A DNA stretch of 64,000 bases, from assembly GCA_020848545.1 (NCBI GenBank), contig JADLHZ010000032.1, forward strand, positions 44,865-108,864. Reading direction: 5' to 3'. The notes below the pieces were generated by a model. The model was not told the origin of the DNA and did no database searches. It worked only from the letters and a program-made list of their open reading frames with translations. Both the position numbers and the translations under genes were made by a program. This document shows, in pieces, positions 1-10,069 of the stretch. This DNA is from Deltaproteobacteria bacterium (GTDB lineage Bacteria; Myxococcota; JADLHZ01). How positions within the stretch are numbered: position 1 is the first letter of the stretch; every line of letters starts with the position of its first letter.

Positions 1-188
1 GCGGCAGGGCGCTCGAGCTCTGCGACGCGCGCGGTCAGCTTGACGACGCTCGCTTCGAGCGCACGTAGCCGCCCAGGGTCGCTCGCCGGCGGCGGCGGCC
101 TCACCGAGACGACCGAGCCGAGGCCGAGGCCCACGCAAATCCCGGCGCAAATTGGGCCGAGCAATGTCGCTTTGGTTCCTGCGCGCAT
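1..188 (-). CDS. exported or membrane-anchored coiled-coil protein, N-terminal part
   Basis: This gene runs off the left edge of the window. It starts at an ATG on the minus strand (188-186), preceded by a clear Shine-Dalgarno GGAGGG (201-196) with 7-nt spacing. The visible 62 residues begin MRAGTKATLLGPICAGICVG, a basic N-terminus followed by a hydrophobic Gly/Leu/Val-rich segment that looks like a signal anchor. A proline run (about residues 31-34) follows, then a heptad-like stretch (RLRALEASVVKLTARVAELE) typical of a coiled coil. No family can be named from this fragment. The start and strand are well supported by the ribosome binding site and by sensible protein composition; the function is unknown. 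Confidence 0.55.
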   Translation of the reverse strand, partial: MRAGTKATLLGPICAGICVGLGLGSVVSVRPPPPASDPGRLRALEASVVKLTARVAELERPA

Positions 189-447
189 GTGCCGACCCTC
201 CGTCTCATCCGTACAGCGTCACCTGATTCCGACGGGGTTGCACAGCCTGTGCCCGTAGCTCCGCACGAAAACCCGCACGAAATCCCCACGTTCATGGCGC
301 GGCCACCGGCGGCGATGCGGGACACCGCCACGAGACAAGCGGTACCCCACGCTCGTTATCGACCGGGCGTCGCCTGCGGGAGCCGGAATCGACGCGCAAG
401 AGCGAGCCCGATCGACAACGATCTCAGAAAGGGACGCCCCCCCCTCT

Positions 448-1467
<1,020 letters not shown>

Positions 1468-1476
1468 GCGTCTCCC

Positions 1477-3003
1477 CTATGCTTGTAACGTTCGTCCTCG
1501 CCCGTCGCGGGATGCGGCGGGCGTCATGACTTCTCCCAGGCGCAGCACGAGCGCTTCGCTCACGTGCGCGTCTTCGGTGCGCTCCGACGCGGCGAGGTCA
1601 GCGATGCTGCGTGCGACGCGAAGCACCCGATCGAGCGCGCGCTGTGACAGCTCGAGGCGCGCGACCTCCGCTTCGAGCAGGGCCCACGCCGCGGCCGTTG
1701 CGCGCACCTCCGAAAAGAGCTCCGTGCCCTGCAGCGATCGATTGAGCCCGCTTCGCCCCGAAGCCCGCGCGAAGGCACGGGCCGCGGCGACTTGCCCGCG
1801 CAGCGTCGCCGTCGTCTCTGCCATGCCGCCGCTGGTGACCGCGCCGCTCACGTCGATGCGCATGTCGAAGCGATCGGTGATCGGGCCGTTCAGCCGCGCC
1901 CGGTAGCGCTCGATGTCCTTCGCCGAGCACGCGCACGCCTTCGTCTCGTGCGTCAGAAATCCGCACGGGCACGGGTTCGTCGCAGCGATGAGCTGAAAGC
2001 GCGCATCGAAGCTGACGTGGCGCAGCGCGCGCGCGATGACCGCGACGCCGGACTCCAGCGGCTGGCGCAGCGCGTTCAGCGCCTCGGTGCGAAACTCCGC
2101 GAGCTCGTCCAAGAACAGAACGCCGTGGTGGGCCAACGAGATCTCGCCTGGCCGCGGCTTCGATCCGCCGCCGACCAGCGCGGCGACCGACAAAGAATGA
2201 TGCGGCGCACGCAGCGGCGGCCGGCGGCTCGGGCGTGGCGTGCCGTTCAACGAATGCAGCGCCAGGACCTCGGTGCGCTGAGGCTCGGACAGATCCGGCA
2301 AGAGGCCAACGAAGCGCTCGCAGAGCATCGTCTTGCCGACGCCCGGCGGCCCGCTGAGCAACACATGATGGCCGCCGACCGCCGCGATGACGAGCGCGCG
2401 CTTGGCGGTCAGCTGCCCGCGCACGTGCGAGAAGCAGGCGACAGGATCGAGGCGTTCGTTCTCGATCAAGGGCTTCGGTCGCGAGAACGGTTCTTCGCCG
2501 CGAAACGCCGCGACGACGTGGGTGAGCGAACGCGCCGAGAGCACTTCGATGCCGTCGATCAACGCGGCCTCCGGCCCGTTCTCCTCGGCGACGACGATCC
2601 CGCGCATTCCGGCGTCGCGGCAGCCGCGCGCCAAGATCACCGCGCCGGGGACGCCCCGCAGCGCGCCGTCGAGGCCGAGCTCGGCGGCGAACATGTAGCC
2701 GTCGAGCGCCGCTTCGCTGACGAAGCCGAGGCCACAGAGCTTCGCGAGCGCGATCGGCAAGTCGAGCGCGCTGCCCTCTTTGCGAATGTCGGCCGGCGCC
2801 AGGTTGATGACCGTGCGCCGCGACGGTTCGTCGAAGCCTGACGACTTCAACGCCGCCTCGATGCGGGAGCGACTCTCTTTGATCGCCGAGTCTGGGAGGC
2901 CGACGATGATGCACATCGGCAGCCCGAGGCCGACGTACGCCTCGACCGAGATGCGAATCGCTGTCGCGCCGATCAGAGTCGCGCCGATGGTTCGTCCAAG
3001 CAC
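1477..3003 (-). CDS. comM: YifB/ComM family Mg-chelatase-like AAA ATPase
   Basis: ComM/YifB proteins are hexameric AAA+ helicases that promote branch migration during natural transformation; many bacteria carry one without known competence. Features are the N-terminal ChlI-like region (GLPMCIIVGLPDSAIKESRSR), Walker A GPPGVGKT, Walker B GVLFLDELAEF, the cysteine-rich insert NPCPCGFLTHETKACACS, and a C-terminal helical domain ending in SQRALDRVLRVARSIADLA. I place the start at GTG 3003 (VLGRTIGATLIG), which gives 508 residues, matching the usual size of about 500-510. A longer GTG start at 3054 adds 17 residues that do not resemble the family. It lies directly upstream of recA on the same strand, a functionally sensible pairing for recombination. 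Confidence 0.9.
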   Translation of the reverse strand: MLGRTIGATLIGATAIRISVEAYVGLGLPMCIIVGLPDSAIKESRSRIEAALKSSGFDEPSRRTVINLAPADIRKEGSALDLPIALAKLCGLGFVSEAALDGYMFAAELGLDGALRGVPGAVILARGCRDAGMRGIVVAEENGPEAALIDGIEVLSARSLTHVVAAFRGEEPFSRPKPLIENERLDPVACFSHVRGQLTAKRALVIAAVGGHHVLLSGPPGVGKTMLCERFVGLLPDLSEPQRTEVLALHSLNGTPRPSRRPPLRAPHHSLSVAALVGGGSKPRPGEISLAHHGVLFLDELAEFRTEALNALRQPLESGVAVIARALRHVSFDARFQLIAATNPCPCGFLTHETKACACSAKDIERYRARLNGPITDRFDMRIDVSGAVTSGGMAETTATLRGQVAAARAFARASGRSGLNRSLQGTELFSEVRATAAAWALLEAEVARLELSQRALDRVLRVARSIADLAASERTEDAHVSEALVLRLGEVMTPAASRDGRGRTLQA

Positions 3004-3097
3004 GGGCCCGCGCTGAGCAGGCGGCGTGCCACGAACCCAAAAGCGCGCAAACACTTGTCGTCCCGAGAACCGCGCAAAAACCGCGCTGTCCGAAAAC

Positions 3098-3112
3098 GAG
3101 ACAGAGTGTCCG
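3098..3112 (+). promoter_or_regulatory. 15-bp motif GAGACAGAGTGTCCG shared with 52852-52866
   Basis: The same 15-bp sequence occurs, in the same orientation relative to the downstream gene, about 47 nt in front of the acyl-CoA dehydrogenase start here and 59 nt in front of the membrane HExxH protein start at 52792. At the second site it overlaps a perfect palindrome. It is a candidate regulator site; no factor can be named. Confidence 0.3.
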
Positions 3113-3158
3113 CCGAGCGCTCCACTCCGTCCGAAACCCGTGCTAGCGGCCGCGGGCG

Positions 3159-4298
3159 ATGCAACTCGAGCTCACCGAGCACCAACGCCTGACCAAAGAC
3201 GCCGCGCGCAAGTTCGCCGCACAGCACCTCGCCCCGTTCGCCGCCGGCTGGGACAAGAAGGAAGAGTTCCCGGCGCAAGCGCTGCAAAAGCTAGGCGAAG
3301 CCGGCTTCCTCGCCATGCTCGTACCCGAAGACGAGGGCGGCACCGGCGCCGGCGCGGTCGCCTACGCGCTCGCGATCATGGAGCTCGCCGAAGGGTGTCC
3401 AGCCACCACCGTCACGATGAGCGTGACGAACATGGTGGCCGACGTCATCTCCCGCTTCGGCACGCCGGAGCAGAAGCAGCGCTACCTGCCGAAGTTCGCC
3501 GACGGATCCTTCCTCTGCGCGTCCTTCTCCCTCAGTGAACCTGGCGCCGGCTCCGACGCCGCCGGCTTGAAAGCGCGCGCGGACCAAGACGGCGATGACT
3601 ACGTGCTGAACGGCGAAAAAGCCTGGGTCAGCCACGGCGAGGAAGCGTCGCTGTACCTCATCATGGCGCAGGTCGACCAAGGCGGCGGCAAGCTGAAGCC
3701 CACCGCGTTCCTCGTCGAACGAGGCGCCAAAGGCCTCAGCGTCGGACGGCGCGAAGAAAAGATGGGGCTCAGAGCGTCACACACGTGCGGGCTCGTGCTC
3801 GACGGCCTCAGAGTGCCAAAGACGGCGATCCTCGGCGGCGAAGGCAACGGCTTGAAGGTGGCGCTCACCGCGCTCGACGGCGGCCGCATCGGCGTCGGCG
3901 CGCAAGCCATCGGCATCGCCCGCGCCGCGCTCCAAGCGAGCCTGAAGTACGCCAAAGATCGACAAACGTTCGGCAAAGCGATCGGCGAGTTCCAGGCGAT
4001 CCAGTGGAAGCTCGCGAACATGGCGACCGAGCTCGACGCTGCCACGCTCCTCGTGCTGCGCGCGGCCGAGATGCGCGAGAAGAAGCAGCCGTGCACCAAG
4101 GAAGCCGCGATGGCGAAGCTCTTCGCCACCGACGCGGCTTACCGAGTCTGCAACGAAGCCGTGCAGATCCATGGCGGCTACGGCTACATCGGCGAGTTCC
4201 CGGTCGAGCGGCACTTTCGCGACGTGCGGGTCACGCAGATCTACGAAGGCGCCAACGAGATCCAGCGCATCGTCATCGCGCGTGCCGTCCTGTCTTAG
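3159..4298 (+). CDS. acyl-CoA dehydrogenase
   Basis: This FAD enzyme introduces the alpha-beta double bond of acyl-CoA and passes electrons to electron-transfer flavoprotein. The 379 residues match the family's usual 380. The N-terminal helical domain (LTEHQRLTKDAARKFAAQHL), central beta domain (CASFSLSEPGAGSDAAGL) and C-terminal helical domain are all present. They include the signature HGGYGYIGEFPVERHFRDV and the catalytic glutamate in IYEGANEIQR. The genes that follow (a B12-binding mutase domain and HMG-CoA lyase) suggest a short or branched-chain substrate such as isovaleryl-CoA, but specificity cannot be read from sequence by eye. It is likely the first gene of a three-gene plus-strand operon, 74 nt before the next start, and diverges from the comM-recA unit. 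Confidence 0.93.
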   Translation: MQLELTEHQRLTKDAARKFAAQHLAPFAAGWDKKEEFPAQALQKLGEAGFLAMLVPEDEGGTGAGAVAYALAIMELAEGCPATTVTMSVTNMVADVISRFGTPEQKQRYLPKFADGSFLCASFSLSEPGAGSDAAGLKARADQDGDDYVLNGEKAWVSHGEEASLYLIMAQVDQGGGKLKPTAFLVERGAKGLSVGRREEKMGLRASHTCGLVLDGLRVPKTAILGGEGNGLKVALTALDGGRIGVGAQAIGIARAALQASLKYAKDRQTFGKAIGEFQAIQWKLANMATELDAATLLVLRAAEMREKKQPCTKEAAMAKLFATDAAYRVCNEAVQIHGGYGYIGEFPVERHFRDVRVTQIYEGANEIQRIVIARAVLS

Positions 4299-4372
4299 TG
4301 CTTGTCGAGCCGCACGCGGCGCGGTCGCCTTGCCTTGTCGCCACCGTCAACTTTGTGTAGCGAGAGTCCCCG

Positions 4373-4801
4373 ATGAGCCAAGCTGTCCGGAAGGTTCGCA
4401 TCCTCGTCGCCAAGCCGGGTCTCGACGGCCATGATCGCGGCGCCAAAGTGGTCGCTCGGGCGCTGCGCGACGCCGGCCACGAGGTCATCTACACCGGCCT
4501 ACATCAGACGCCGGAGATGATCGTGGCGGCGGCCGTCCAAGAAGACGTCGACTTCGTGGGGCTCTCGATCATGAGCGGCGCCCACATGACCTTGATGCCG
4601 AAGATCGCCGAGCTCCTGAAGGCGAAGAACGCCGGCGACATCCGGATCTTCGGCGGTGGCATCATCCCGAACGAGGACATCGCCATCTTGAAGCAGAAGG
4701 GCATCGACGCCATCTTCACTCCCGGGACGCCGCTGACCGAGATCCTCGAGTATATCGCGACAAATATCGACAAAAACGCCACGAAATCGCAGACTAAATA
4801 A
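4373..4801 (+). CDS. cobalamin-binding domain protein, methylmalonyl-CoA mutase small subunit type
   Basis: This is a free-standing 142-residue B12-binding domain like the C-terminal part of methylmalonyl-CoA and related acyl-CoA mutases. It carries the base-off/His-on signature DGHDRG (residues about 20-25), whose histidine ligates cobalt, then [10 protein letters not shown] and the Rossmann motif [10 protein letters not shown]. The large catalytic (TIM-barrel) subunit is not encoded in this window, so it must lie elsewhere or the domain serves another mutase, such as an isobutyryl-CoA or ethylmalonyl-CoA type. Its stop is 2 nt before the HMG-CoA lyase start, so the two are probably translated together. 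The family is secure; the exact mutase is not. Confidence 0.9.
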   Translation: MSQAVRKVRILVAKPGLDGHDRGAKVVARALRDAGHEVIYTGLHQTPEMIVAAAVQEDVDFVGLSIMSGAHMTLMPKIAELLKAKNAGDIRIFGGGIIPNEDIAILKQKGIDAIFTPGTPLTEILEYIATNIDKNATKSQTK

Positions 4802-4803
4802 AG

Positions 4804-5856
4804 ATGTTCGAATCGCTGCCAGAAGAAGTCACCGTCTACGAAGTGGGCCCGCGCGACGGCCTGCAGAACGAGACCGTGCCGCTCGGGGCGACGGACAAGA
4901 TCGCGTTCATCCAGGCCTTGGTCGAAGCCGGCGTGAAGCGCATCGAGGCGACGAGCTTCGTGCACCCGAAGTGGATCCCGCAGCTCGCCGACGCCGAGAA
5001 AGTCTGCGCCGGTTTGCCCGAAGCGCCGGGCGTGCGGTTTTCGGCGCTGGTGCCGAACGTCAAAGGGCTCGAGCGCGCGCTGAAGACGCGGATTCACGAA
5101 GTCGCGATCTTCCTCTCGGCGTCGGAGTCGCACAACAAGCGCAATATTCACCGCACGGTCGCCGAGAGCTTGGCCGACTACCGCGACGTCGTCACGCAAG
5201 CGCGGGCGGCAGGGCGCGGAGTGCGCGGCTACGTCTCGACGGTGTTCGGGTGTCCCTATGAAGGCGCCGTCGATCCGCGCGCGGTCGTGCGCTTGGTCGG
5301 TGAGCTGAAGGCGCTCGGCGTCGACGAAGTGTCGCTCGGCGATACGATCGGCGTCGCCACGCCGGCCGAGGTCTACACGCTGTCGAAGCAGCTCGTGCGT
5401 GACTTTGGCGCGAAGAGCCTGGCGCTGCACCTGCACAACACGCGCGGGACGGCGTTGGCCAACGTGGTCGCCGGGCTCGAAGCCGGCATTCGCGTGTTCG
5501 ATTCGACGGCCGGCGGCCTCGGCGGCTGTCCGTATGCGCCGGGCGCCAGCGGTAACCTGGCGTCGGAAGATCTCGTCTACATGCTGCACGGCATGGGCAT
5601 CCGTACCGGCATCGATCTCGTGAAGCTCACTCGGGCGTCGAAGGCGCTCGAGCCGCTCCTCGGCCACGCCTTGGAGTCGAACGTGGTGCGCAGCTTGAGC
5701 ATGCACGTCTCGCGGCCGGCCGAAGACGGCCAAGATCCGGCGCAAGGCTCGTTCATTCCGGATCCCGACTCACGCCGGCAGAAAAGCGGCGCCGACGTCA
5801 TCGCTTTGGAAAAACCACAAGCCTCGAAAAATATTGTAACAACGTTTAACCAATAG
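4804..5856 (+). CDS. mvaB: hydroxymethylglutaryl-CoA lyase
   Basis: HMG-CoA lyase cleaves HMG-CoA to acetyl-CoA and acetoacetate, the last step of leucine degradation. The TIM-barrel protein shows EVGPRDGLQNE near the N-terminus, EATSFVHPKWIPQLAD, the metal-binding HLHNTRG, and the active-site cysteine region GGLGGCPYAPGASGNLASED. At 350 residues it is about 45-50 longer than typical bacterial lyases. The excess is a C-terminal tail (after about residue 300) with a polar, proline-rich sequence of unknown role. It is the last gene of the acyl-CoA dehydrogenase/B12-domain operon and is followed 2 nt later by a GC-rich hairpin. The reading frame and family are clear; the tail may be lineage-specific. 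Confidence 0.93.
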   Translation: MFESLPEEVTVYEVGPRDGLQNETVPLGATDKIAFIQALVEAGVKRIEATSFVHPKWIPQLADAEKVCAGLPEAPGVRFSALVPNVKGLERALKTRIHEVAIFLSASESHNKRNIHRTVAESLADYRDVVTQARAAGRGVRGYVSTVFGCPYEGAVDPRAVVRLVGELKALGVDEVSLGDTIGVATPAEVYTLSKQLVRDFGAKSLALHLHNTRGTALANVVAGLEAGIRVFDSTAGGLGGCPYAPGASGNLASEDLVYMLHGMGIRTGIDLVKLTRASKALEPLLGHALESNVVRSLSMHVSRPAEDGQDPAQGSFIPDPDSRRQKSGADVIALEKPQASKNIVTTFNQ

Positions 5857-5858
5857 AA

Positions 5859-5879
5859 GCGCGGCACGGGATGCCGCGC
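5859..5879 (+). terminator. GC-rich hairpin after the HMG-CoA lyase gene
   Basis: A perfect 8-bp stem (GCGCGGCA / TGCCGCGC) with a 5-nt loop starts 2 nt after the stop codon. It is followed by CTTGCT rather than a long U-run, so it is a plausible but not textbook intrinsic terminator; it may equally protect the 3' end. Confidence 0.45.
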
Positions 5880-5962
5880 CTTGCTACAGAAGCCGAACAC
5901 GCTGACGGAATAACGGACACCCCCCTTGCGCTGCCGCGAAGGCGCGATACTTTCGGCCGCGG

Positions 5963-7657
5963 ATGATCCTCTTCAAGCTCGTCGTCAATCTCTTGCTCGT
6001 GTTGCGCGCGCCGCTCGTCCTCCTGCGCCGGCGCCGCGCGTTGCCAAAGAGCGGCCTCGTGCGCCTGCAGATCGACGGGCGCTTGGTCGAAGCGGCGCTG
6101 AAGCGGCCACGCTTCGTGTTGCCGTGGATGGCGCGGCGCCCCGTCACCTCGCTCGAGCGCGTGCGGGAGCTGTGCCGATTGATCGCTGCGGATTCCCGCG
6201 CCACCGGCCTCGTCGTCGATCTTGCGCGGGTGCAAGCGGGCTTCGCCGGGGCGCTCGAGCTCCGCGACGCCTTCGCCCTCGTGACGGCGGCTGGGAAACG
6301 GGTTCACGTGCACCTGCCGAAGGGCGGCGGGCTCAAAGAATACTTCGTGGCGAGCGTTGCGCAGTCGATGTCGATGCCGCCGCACGCCACGTTGTTCTTG
6401 GTCGGGATGGGCGGCAAGGGCTTCTATTTGAAGGACGCCCTCGAAAAAGCCGGCGTCGAGCCCGAGGTGGAGCAGCGCTACGAGTACAAGAGCGCGGGCG
6501 AGATGTTCGGGCGCAGCGAGATGAGCGGGCCTGCGCGCGAGCAGGCCACCATCGTTCTCGGCGCGCTGGCCGATCGCGTGCTGGAGAGCGCCGCGAAGGG
6601 CAGGGCGGAGAAGCACGCTGACGGCGCTGCGCTCTTGCACCGTGGTCCGTACCGCGCCGAGGACGCGCAGAAGCTCGGGCTCATCGACTTTGTGGCGCAT
6701 GACGACGAGCTCGCCGAGGCGTTGGGCAAGGCAGGCATCGCCCACACGAAGCGGCCGGATGACACGCTCGCCGCAGCGCGGGCGCCGCTGTACTTGGCCC
6801 GCAAGACCGCGCGGGTGTTCCTGCCGTTCAGGCGAAAGCGGCGCGTCGCGGTGTTGGTGCTGAAGGGCACGATCGTCGACGAAGGCGCGCAGCCCGGGCA
6901 GATCGTCACGAAGCCTGTCGTGCAAGCGTGCGAGGCGCTGGCTAAAGATCCCTCGATCGGCGCCGTGGTGCTCGCGATCGACTCGCGCGGCGGCAGCGCC
7001 TCGGCCTCGGCCGACATGCACCACGCGATCCGGACGCTCGCGGCGAAGAAGCCGGTCGTTGCGTACCTCTCGGACTATGCGGCGAGCGGCGGTTATTACA
7101 TCGCGTGCGGGGCCGACCACATCGTGGCGAACCCGCTGTCGGTCACCGGGTCCATCGGCGTCATCGCCATGCGGCCGATCTTGGAGCGTTTGCTCGGCAA
7201 GCTCGGGGTGCACCGAGACGGCGTGAAGATCGGCGACCATGCGGGGATCCTGGACGGCATCGCGCGCTTCACGGAGGCCGAGAAGCACGCGATGGAGCGG
7301 CTCATCGACGCGACCTACGCGGAGTTTGCCGGCGTCGTGATGCAGAGCCGGAAGCTCGCGCCGGAGGTCCTCGATCGCCTGGCCCGCGGGCGGGTGTGGC
7401 TCGGCGAGAACGCGGCGTTCGCTCCACTGCGAGACGCGCTTGGAGGGCTCGAAGCGGCGATCGCAGAGGCGAAGAAGCGCGCGCCGGTGAAGCTCGCCGA
7501 CGAGCCGCTCGTGTTCGAGCCGCACCGGCCGCGGCCAAGCTTGCAGATGTTGCCTTTCTCCGGTGCTTTTTCCGGCTCTCCTTGGCGTGACCTCGGCTTT
7601 CCGCTACTCGGCTCACCCGGCGGCGCCTGGTTCTACGAAGCGTTCGCCATAGAATAG
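5963..7657 (+). CDS. sppA: signal peptide peptidase SppA, two-domain (67K) type
   Basis: SppA is an inner-membrane serine protease with a Ser/Lys dyad that degrades cleaved signal peptides. The 564-residue protein has an N-terminal hydrophobic anchor (residues 2-21, then an Arg-rich stop). The N-terminal domain carries the candidate general-base Lys176 in the family motif YKSAGEMF. The C-terminal domain carries nucleophile Ser375 in DYAASGGYYIACGAD, followed by SVTGSIGVI. This matches the double-length E. coli-type enzyme rather than the short form. It is followed 10 nt later by oligoribonuclease on the same strand. Both catalytic residues are present, so activity is expected. The assignment is secure; substrates are unknown. 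Confidence 0.92.
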   Translation: MILFKLVVNLLLVLRAPLVLLRRRRALPKSGLVRLQIDGRLVEAALKRPRFVLPWMARRPVTSLERVRELCRLIAADSRATGLVVDLARVQAGFAGALELRDAFALVTAAGKRVHVHLPKGGGLKEYFVASVAQSMSMPPHATLFLVGMGGKGFYLKDALEKAGVEPEVEQRYEYKSAGEMFGRSEMSGPAREQATIVLGALADRVLESAAKGRAEKHADGAALLHRGPYRAEDAQKLGLIDFVAHDDELAEALGKAGIAHTKRPDDTLAAARAPLYLARKTARVFLPFRRKRRVAVLVLKGTIVDEGAQPGQIVTKPVVQACEALAKDPSIGAVVLAIDSRGGSASASADMHHAIRTLAAKKPVVAYLSDYAASGGYYIACGADHIVANPLSVTGSIGVIAMRPILERLLGKLGVHRDGVKIGDHAGILDGIARFTEAEKHAMERLIDATYAEFAGVVMQSRKLAPEVLDRLARGRVWLGENAAFAPLRDALGGLEAAIAEAKKRAPVKLADEPLVFEPHRPRPSLQMLPFSGAFSGSPWRDLGFPLLGSPGGAWFYEAFAIE

Positions 7658-7667
7658 GAAGCCGAAA

Positions 7668-8225
7668 ATGCCGCAGCAGAAGGACGGGATGCTCTGGGTC
7701 GACCTCGAGATGACGGGGCTCGATCCGGATTCCTGTACGATCATCGAGATCGCCTCGCTCGTGACCGACAACGAGCTGAACGTCCTCGCCGAGGGGCCGG
7801 CGATCGTCATTCACCAGCCTGCCGCGTTGCTCGAGAAGATGGACGCCTGGAACCAAGAGCACCACAAGAAGTCCGGGCTCTACGACGCGGTGCTCGCCTC
7901 GCAGCTGAGCCTCGAGAAGGCCGAGGAAGAGACGCTCGCGTTCTGCAAGGAGTGGTTGCCGCAGAAGAAGGCGCCGCTCTGCGGCAACTCGATCTGGCAG
8001 GACCGCCGCTTCTTGTGCCGCTACATGCCGAAGCTCGAAGGCTACCTGCACTACCGCAACATCGACGTGTCGAGCTTCAAGGAAGTCATCCGCCGCTGGT
8101 ACACGGGCGGGCCGGAGCTGCAGCGGAAGAAAGAGGCGCACCGGGCGCTCGACGACATCAAGGAGAGCATCAACGAGCTGCGGTTCTACCGCGAGAACTT
8201 CTTGGTGAAGCCGGTCGCGCGATAA
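7668..8225 (+). CDS. orn: oligoribonuclease
   Basis: This 3'-5' exoribonuclease degrades 2-5 nt RNAs, including pGpG from cyclic-di-GMP turnover. All DEDDh motifs are visible in 185 residues: Exo I WVDLEMTGL, Exo II CGNSIWQDRRFL and Exo III HRALDDIKESI. Length and sequence match the family. It starts 10 nt after sppA and is probably co-transcribed. Its c-di-GMP link is of interest because a PilZ protein is encoded at 33.0 kb in the same window. The next gene (8291-10048) converges on it. Confidence 0.96.
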   Translation: MPQQKDGMLWVDLEMTGLDPDSCTIIEIASLVTDNELNVLAEGPAIVIHQPAALLEKMDAWNQEHHKKSGLYDAVLASQLSLEKAEEETLAFCKEWLPQKKAPLCGNSIWQDRRFLCRYMPKLEGYLHYRNIDVSSFKEVIRRWYTGGPELQRKKEAHRALDDIKESINELRFYRENFLVKPVAR

Positions 8226-8290
8226 GGGCCCGTCTGCTTCGTTGCTCGGTCGCGCCTCGCATACGAACCCTTCTCGCGCGACCTAGAATC

Positions 8291-10048
8291 TTACTTCGGC
8301 GCGCGGCCGCGGAGATACTGCGCCAGCCACGCGCGTTCCTCTTCATTGAGAAGCTTGCGCTCGATGAGCCGCTGGTCGAGCGGCGAGAACGTCAGCGGCC
8401 GCACCTGCAGATAGCCCGGCACGCCGGTGATGCGCTCGAGCGTGCACAGGTTCTCGATGCGGATGCCGCCGAAGCGTTCGAGGTAGACGCCGGGCTCAAT
8501 CGAAAACACCATGCCCTCTTCGAGCGCGGCGGTGCCGGTCGTGCCGATGCGCGGCGGAAACTCGTGCACGTTGATGCCGACGCCGTGGCCGGTGCCGTGG
8601 TTGTAGTTCAGCCCTTGCGCCCAAAGCGGTGCGCGCACGATGGCATCCAGCTGATCGCCGCGGGTGCCGACGGGGATGCGCGCGCGCATGCCGGCGATCG
8701 CCGCCTTCAAGGTGAGCGTGTAGTAGCGCTTCTGCTCGGCGCTCGCCTTCTGTGACTTCGGGCCGACCAAGAACGTGCGCGTGAGGTCGGTGGCGTAGCC
8801 TTCGTCGTAGTAGGCGCCGGTGTCGAGCAAGACGAGCTCGCCCTGCTTGATGATGCGCTTCGGGTTCGGCTTCGAGTAGTGGACGATGGCGCCGTTTCTG
8901 CCGGCCGCCGAGATGATGTCGAACGACAGGCCCGTCGCGCCCGAGGCAAAGAAGCGCTCGCGGACTTCTGCGGCGAAGTCGGCCTCGCTGACGACCTTGC
9001 GCTTGCTGACTTCCTCGCAGAGCCACGCGATCGCGCCTTCGATCACCTTGTCGGCGCGCGCGAAGGCGGCGGTCATGGCCTTCAGCTCTTTCTTGCCCTT
9101 CTTCGCCTTCAGCGGCCCGACTGGGCTCGGCAGCGCGACGACTTCAGCGCCCGAGTCCTTCAGCCGCTGCACCCAGCGCGCGCTCGTCAGCTTCGGGTCA
9201 TAGCCGACGCGCGCCTTCTTCACGCGCAGGGCGAGCGCTTTGTCGAAGGCGGCGAGGTCAACGAAGTCGATCGCGGGGCGGGCGGCTTTGACGGCATCGC
9301 TCAGCGCCTCTTGCGCGACGCCGACGAGCAAGCGGCCGCCGCTCAGGTACGCCACCGAGCGAAACGTCACCTGGAATGGCAAGTCGCTGCCGCGCAGGTT
9401 CGTCAGATACGCGACCTCGTCGAGCGTTTGCACGAAGAGGCCGGCGAGGCTCTCCTTGGCGAGCGCTTCGCCCACGACCGTGAGCTTCTGTTGACTGCCG
9501 AGGTCGAGCTCGCCTTCGTCGAGGGCGCGCAGGGGCTTTGACTCACGGGCGATCGGGCCGCGCGCGCGCTCGACGAGCGAGGGATCGGTCGCGATCCAGA
9601 CGGCGCCGGCGGTCGCTTTTTGCACGCGCTCGAGCTCGAACTGGCTGAAGCGATCGGGCTCATAGCCGACGCGCAGCTTCGGGCGCTTCGTGAGGACGGA
9701 TTGCAGCTGTTCGAGCGCCGCTTGCTCTGGTGCGGTGCCGAGCGGAACTTTCACGACGTTGAACGCTTGCACTTCGCTGTCGGCTTGCAACCAGTAGCGG
9801 CCGTCGACGAAGACCCAGGCGCCATCGTGGGTGACGAGCGCTTCGCCGACCGAGCCGGTGAAGCCGGTGAGCCACGCGCGCGTCGACTCTTCGAGCGGCA
9901 CGTACTCATTCAAGTGCGCGTCCGTCGAGCGCACCCACAGCGCGTCGAGCTGGGCGCCGCGCATGAGGGCGCGGACAGCGTCGAGGCGTGCCGCGAGGCT
10001 GTGGTCGCTCGGAGAGGTGAGGGCGGTGGCAGCGGTCATGGCATGCAT
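8291..10048 (-). CDS. pepP: Xaa-Pro aminopeptidase, M24B family, long form
   Basis: This cytoplasmic metallopeptidase removes N-terminal residues preceding proline. At 585 residues it is the three-domain form similar to eukaryotic aminopeptidase P: two creatinase-like N-terminal domains, then a pita-bread catalytic domain. Metal ligands are visible in order: two Asp in LDTGAYYDEGYATDLTRTF, His in HGTGHGVGINVHEFPPRIG, Glu in EEGMVFSIEPGVYLE and Glu in GGIRIENLC. Two ATG codons (10048 and 10039) are equally plausible starts and neither has an obvious ribosome binding site. It is divergent from bpt, with a very short shared control region. Family assignment is firm; the physiological peptide substrates are unknown. 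Confidence 0.92.
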   Translation of the reverse strand: MHAMTAATALTSPSDHSLAARLDAVRALMRGAQLDALWVRSTDAHLNEYVPLEESTRAWLTGFTGSVGEALVTHDGAWVFVDGRYWLQADSEVQAFNVVKVPLGTAPEQAALEQLQSVLTKRPKLRVGYEPDRFSQFELERVQKATAGAVWIATDPSLVERARGPIARESKPLRALDEGELDLGSQQKLTVVGEALAKESLAGLFVQTLDEVAYLTNLRGSDLPFQVTFRSVAYLSGGRLLVGVAQEALSDAVKAARPAIDFVDLAAFDKALALRVKKARVGYDPKLTSARWVQRLKDSGAEVVALPSPVGPLKAKKGKKELKAMTAAFARADKVIEGAIAWLCEEVSKRKVVSEADFAAEVRERFFASGATGLSFDIISAAGRNGAIVHYSKPNPKRIIKQGELVLLDTGAYYDEGYATDLTRTFLVGPKSQKASAEQKRYYTLTLKAAIAGMRARIPVGTRGDQLDAIVRAPLWAQGLNYNHGTGHGVGINVHEFPPRIGTTGTAALEEGMVFSIEPGVYLERFGGIRIENLCTLERITGVPGYLQVRPLTFSPLDQRLIERKLLNEEERAWLAQYLRGRAPK

Positions 10049-10069
10049 GCGCGTAGCAAAACGCGGTGG

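Noticed and set aside
3085..3103. CTGTCCGAAAACGAGACAG as a LexA box for recA/comM
   Set aside because: The half-sites CTG and CAG are 13 nt apart rather than 10 and the position favours the plus-strand gene.
4740..4800. AT-richer segment at the end of the B12-domain gene as a promoter for HMG-CoA lyase
   Set aside because: No -35/-10 pair with correct spacing was found and the 2-nt gene gap implies co-translation.
5846..7525. A 559-codon minus-strand frame opposite sppA
   Set aside because: Antisense shadow; SppA catalytic motifs confirm the plus-strand gene.
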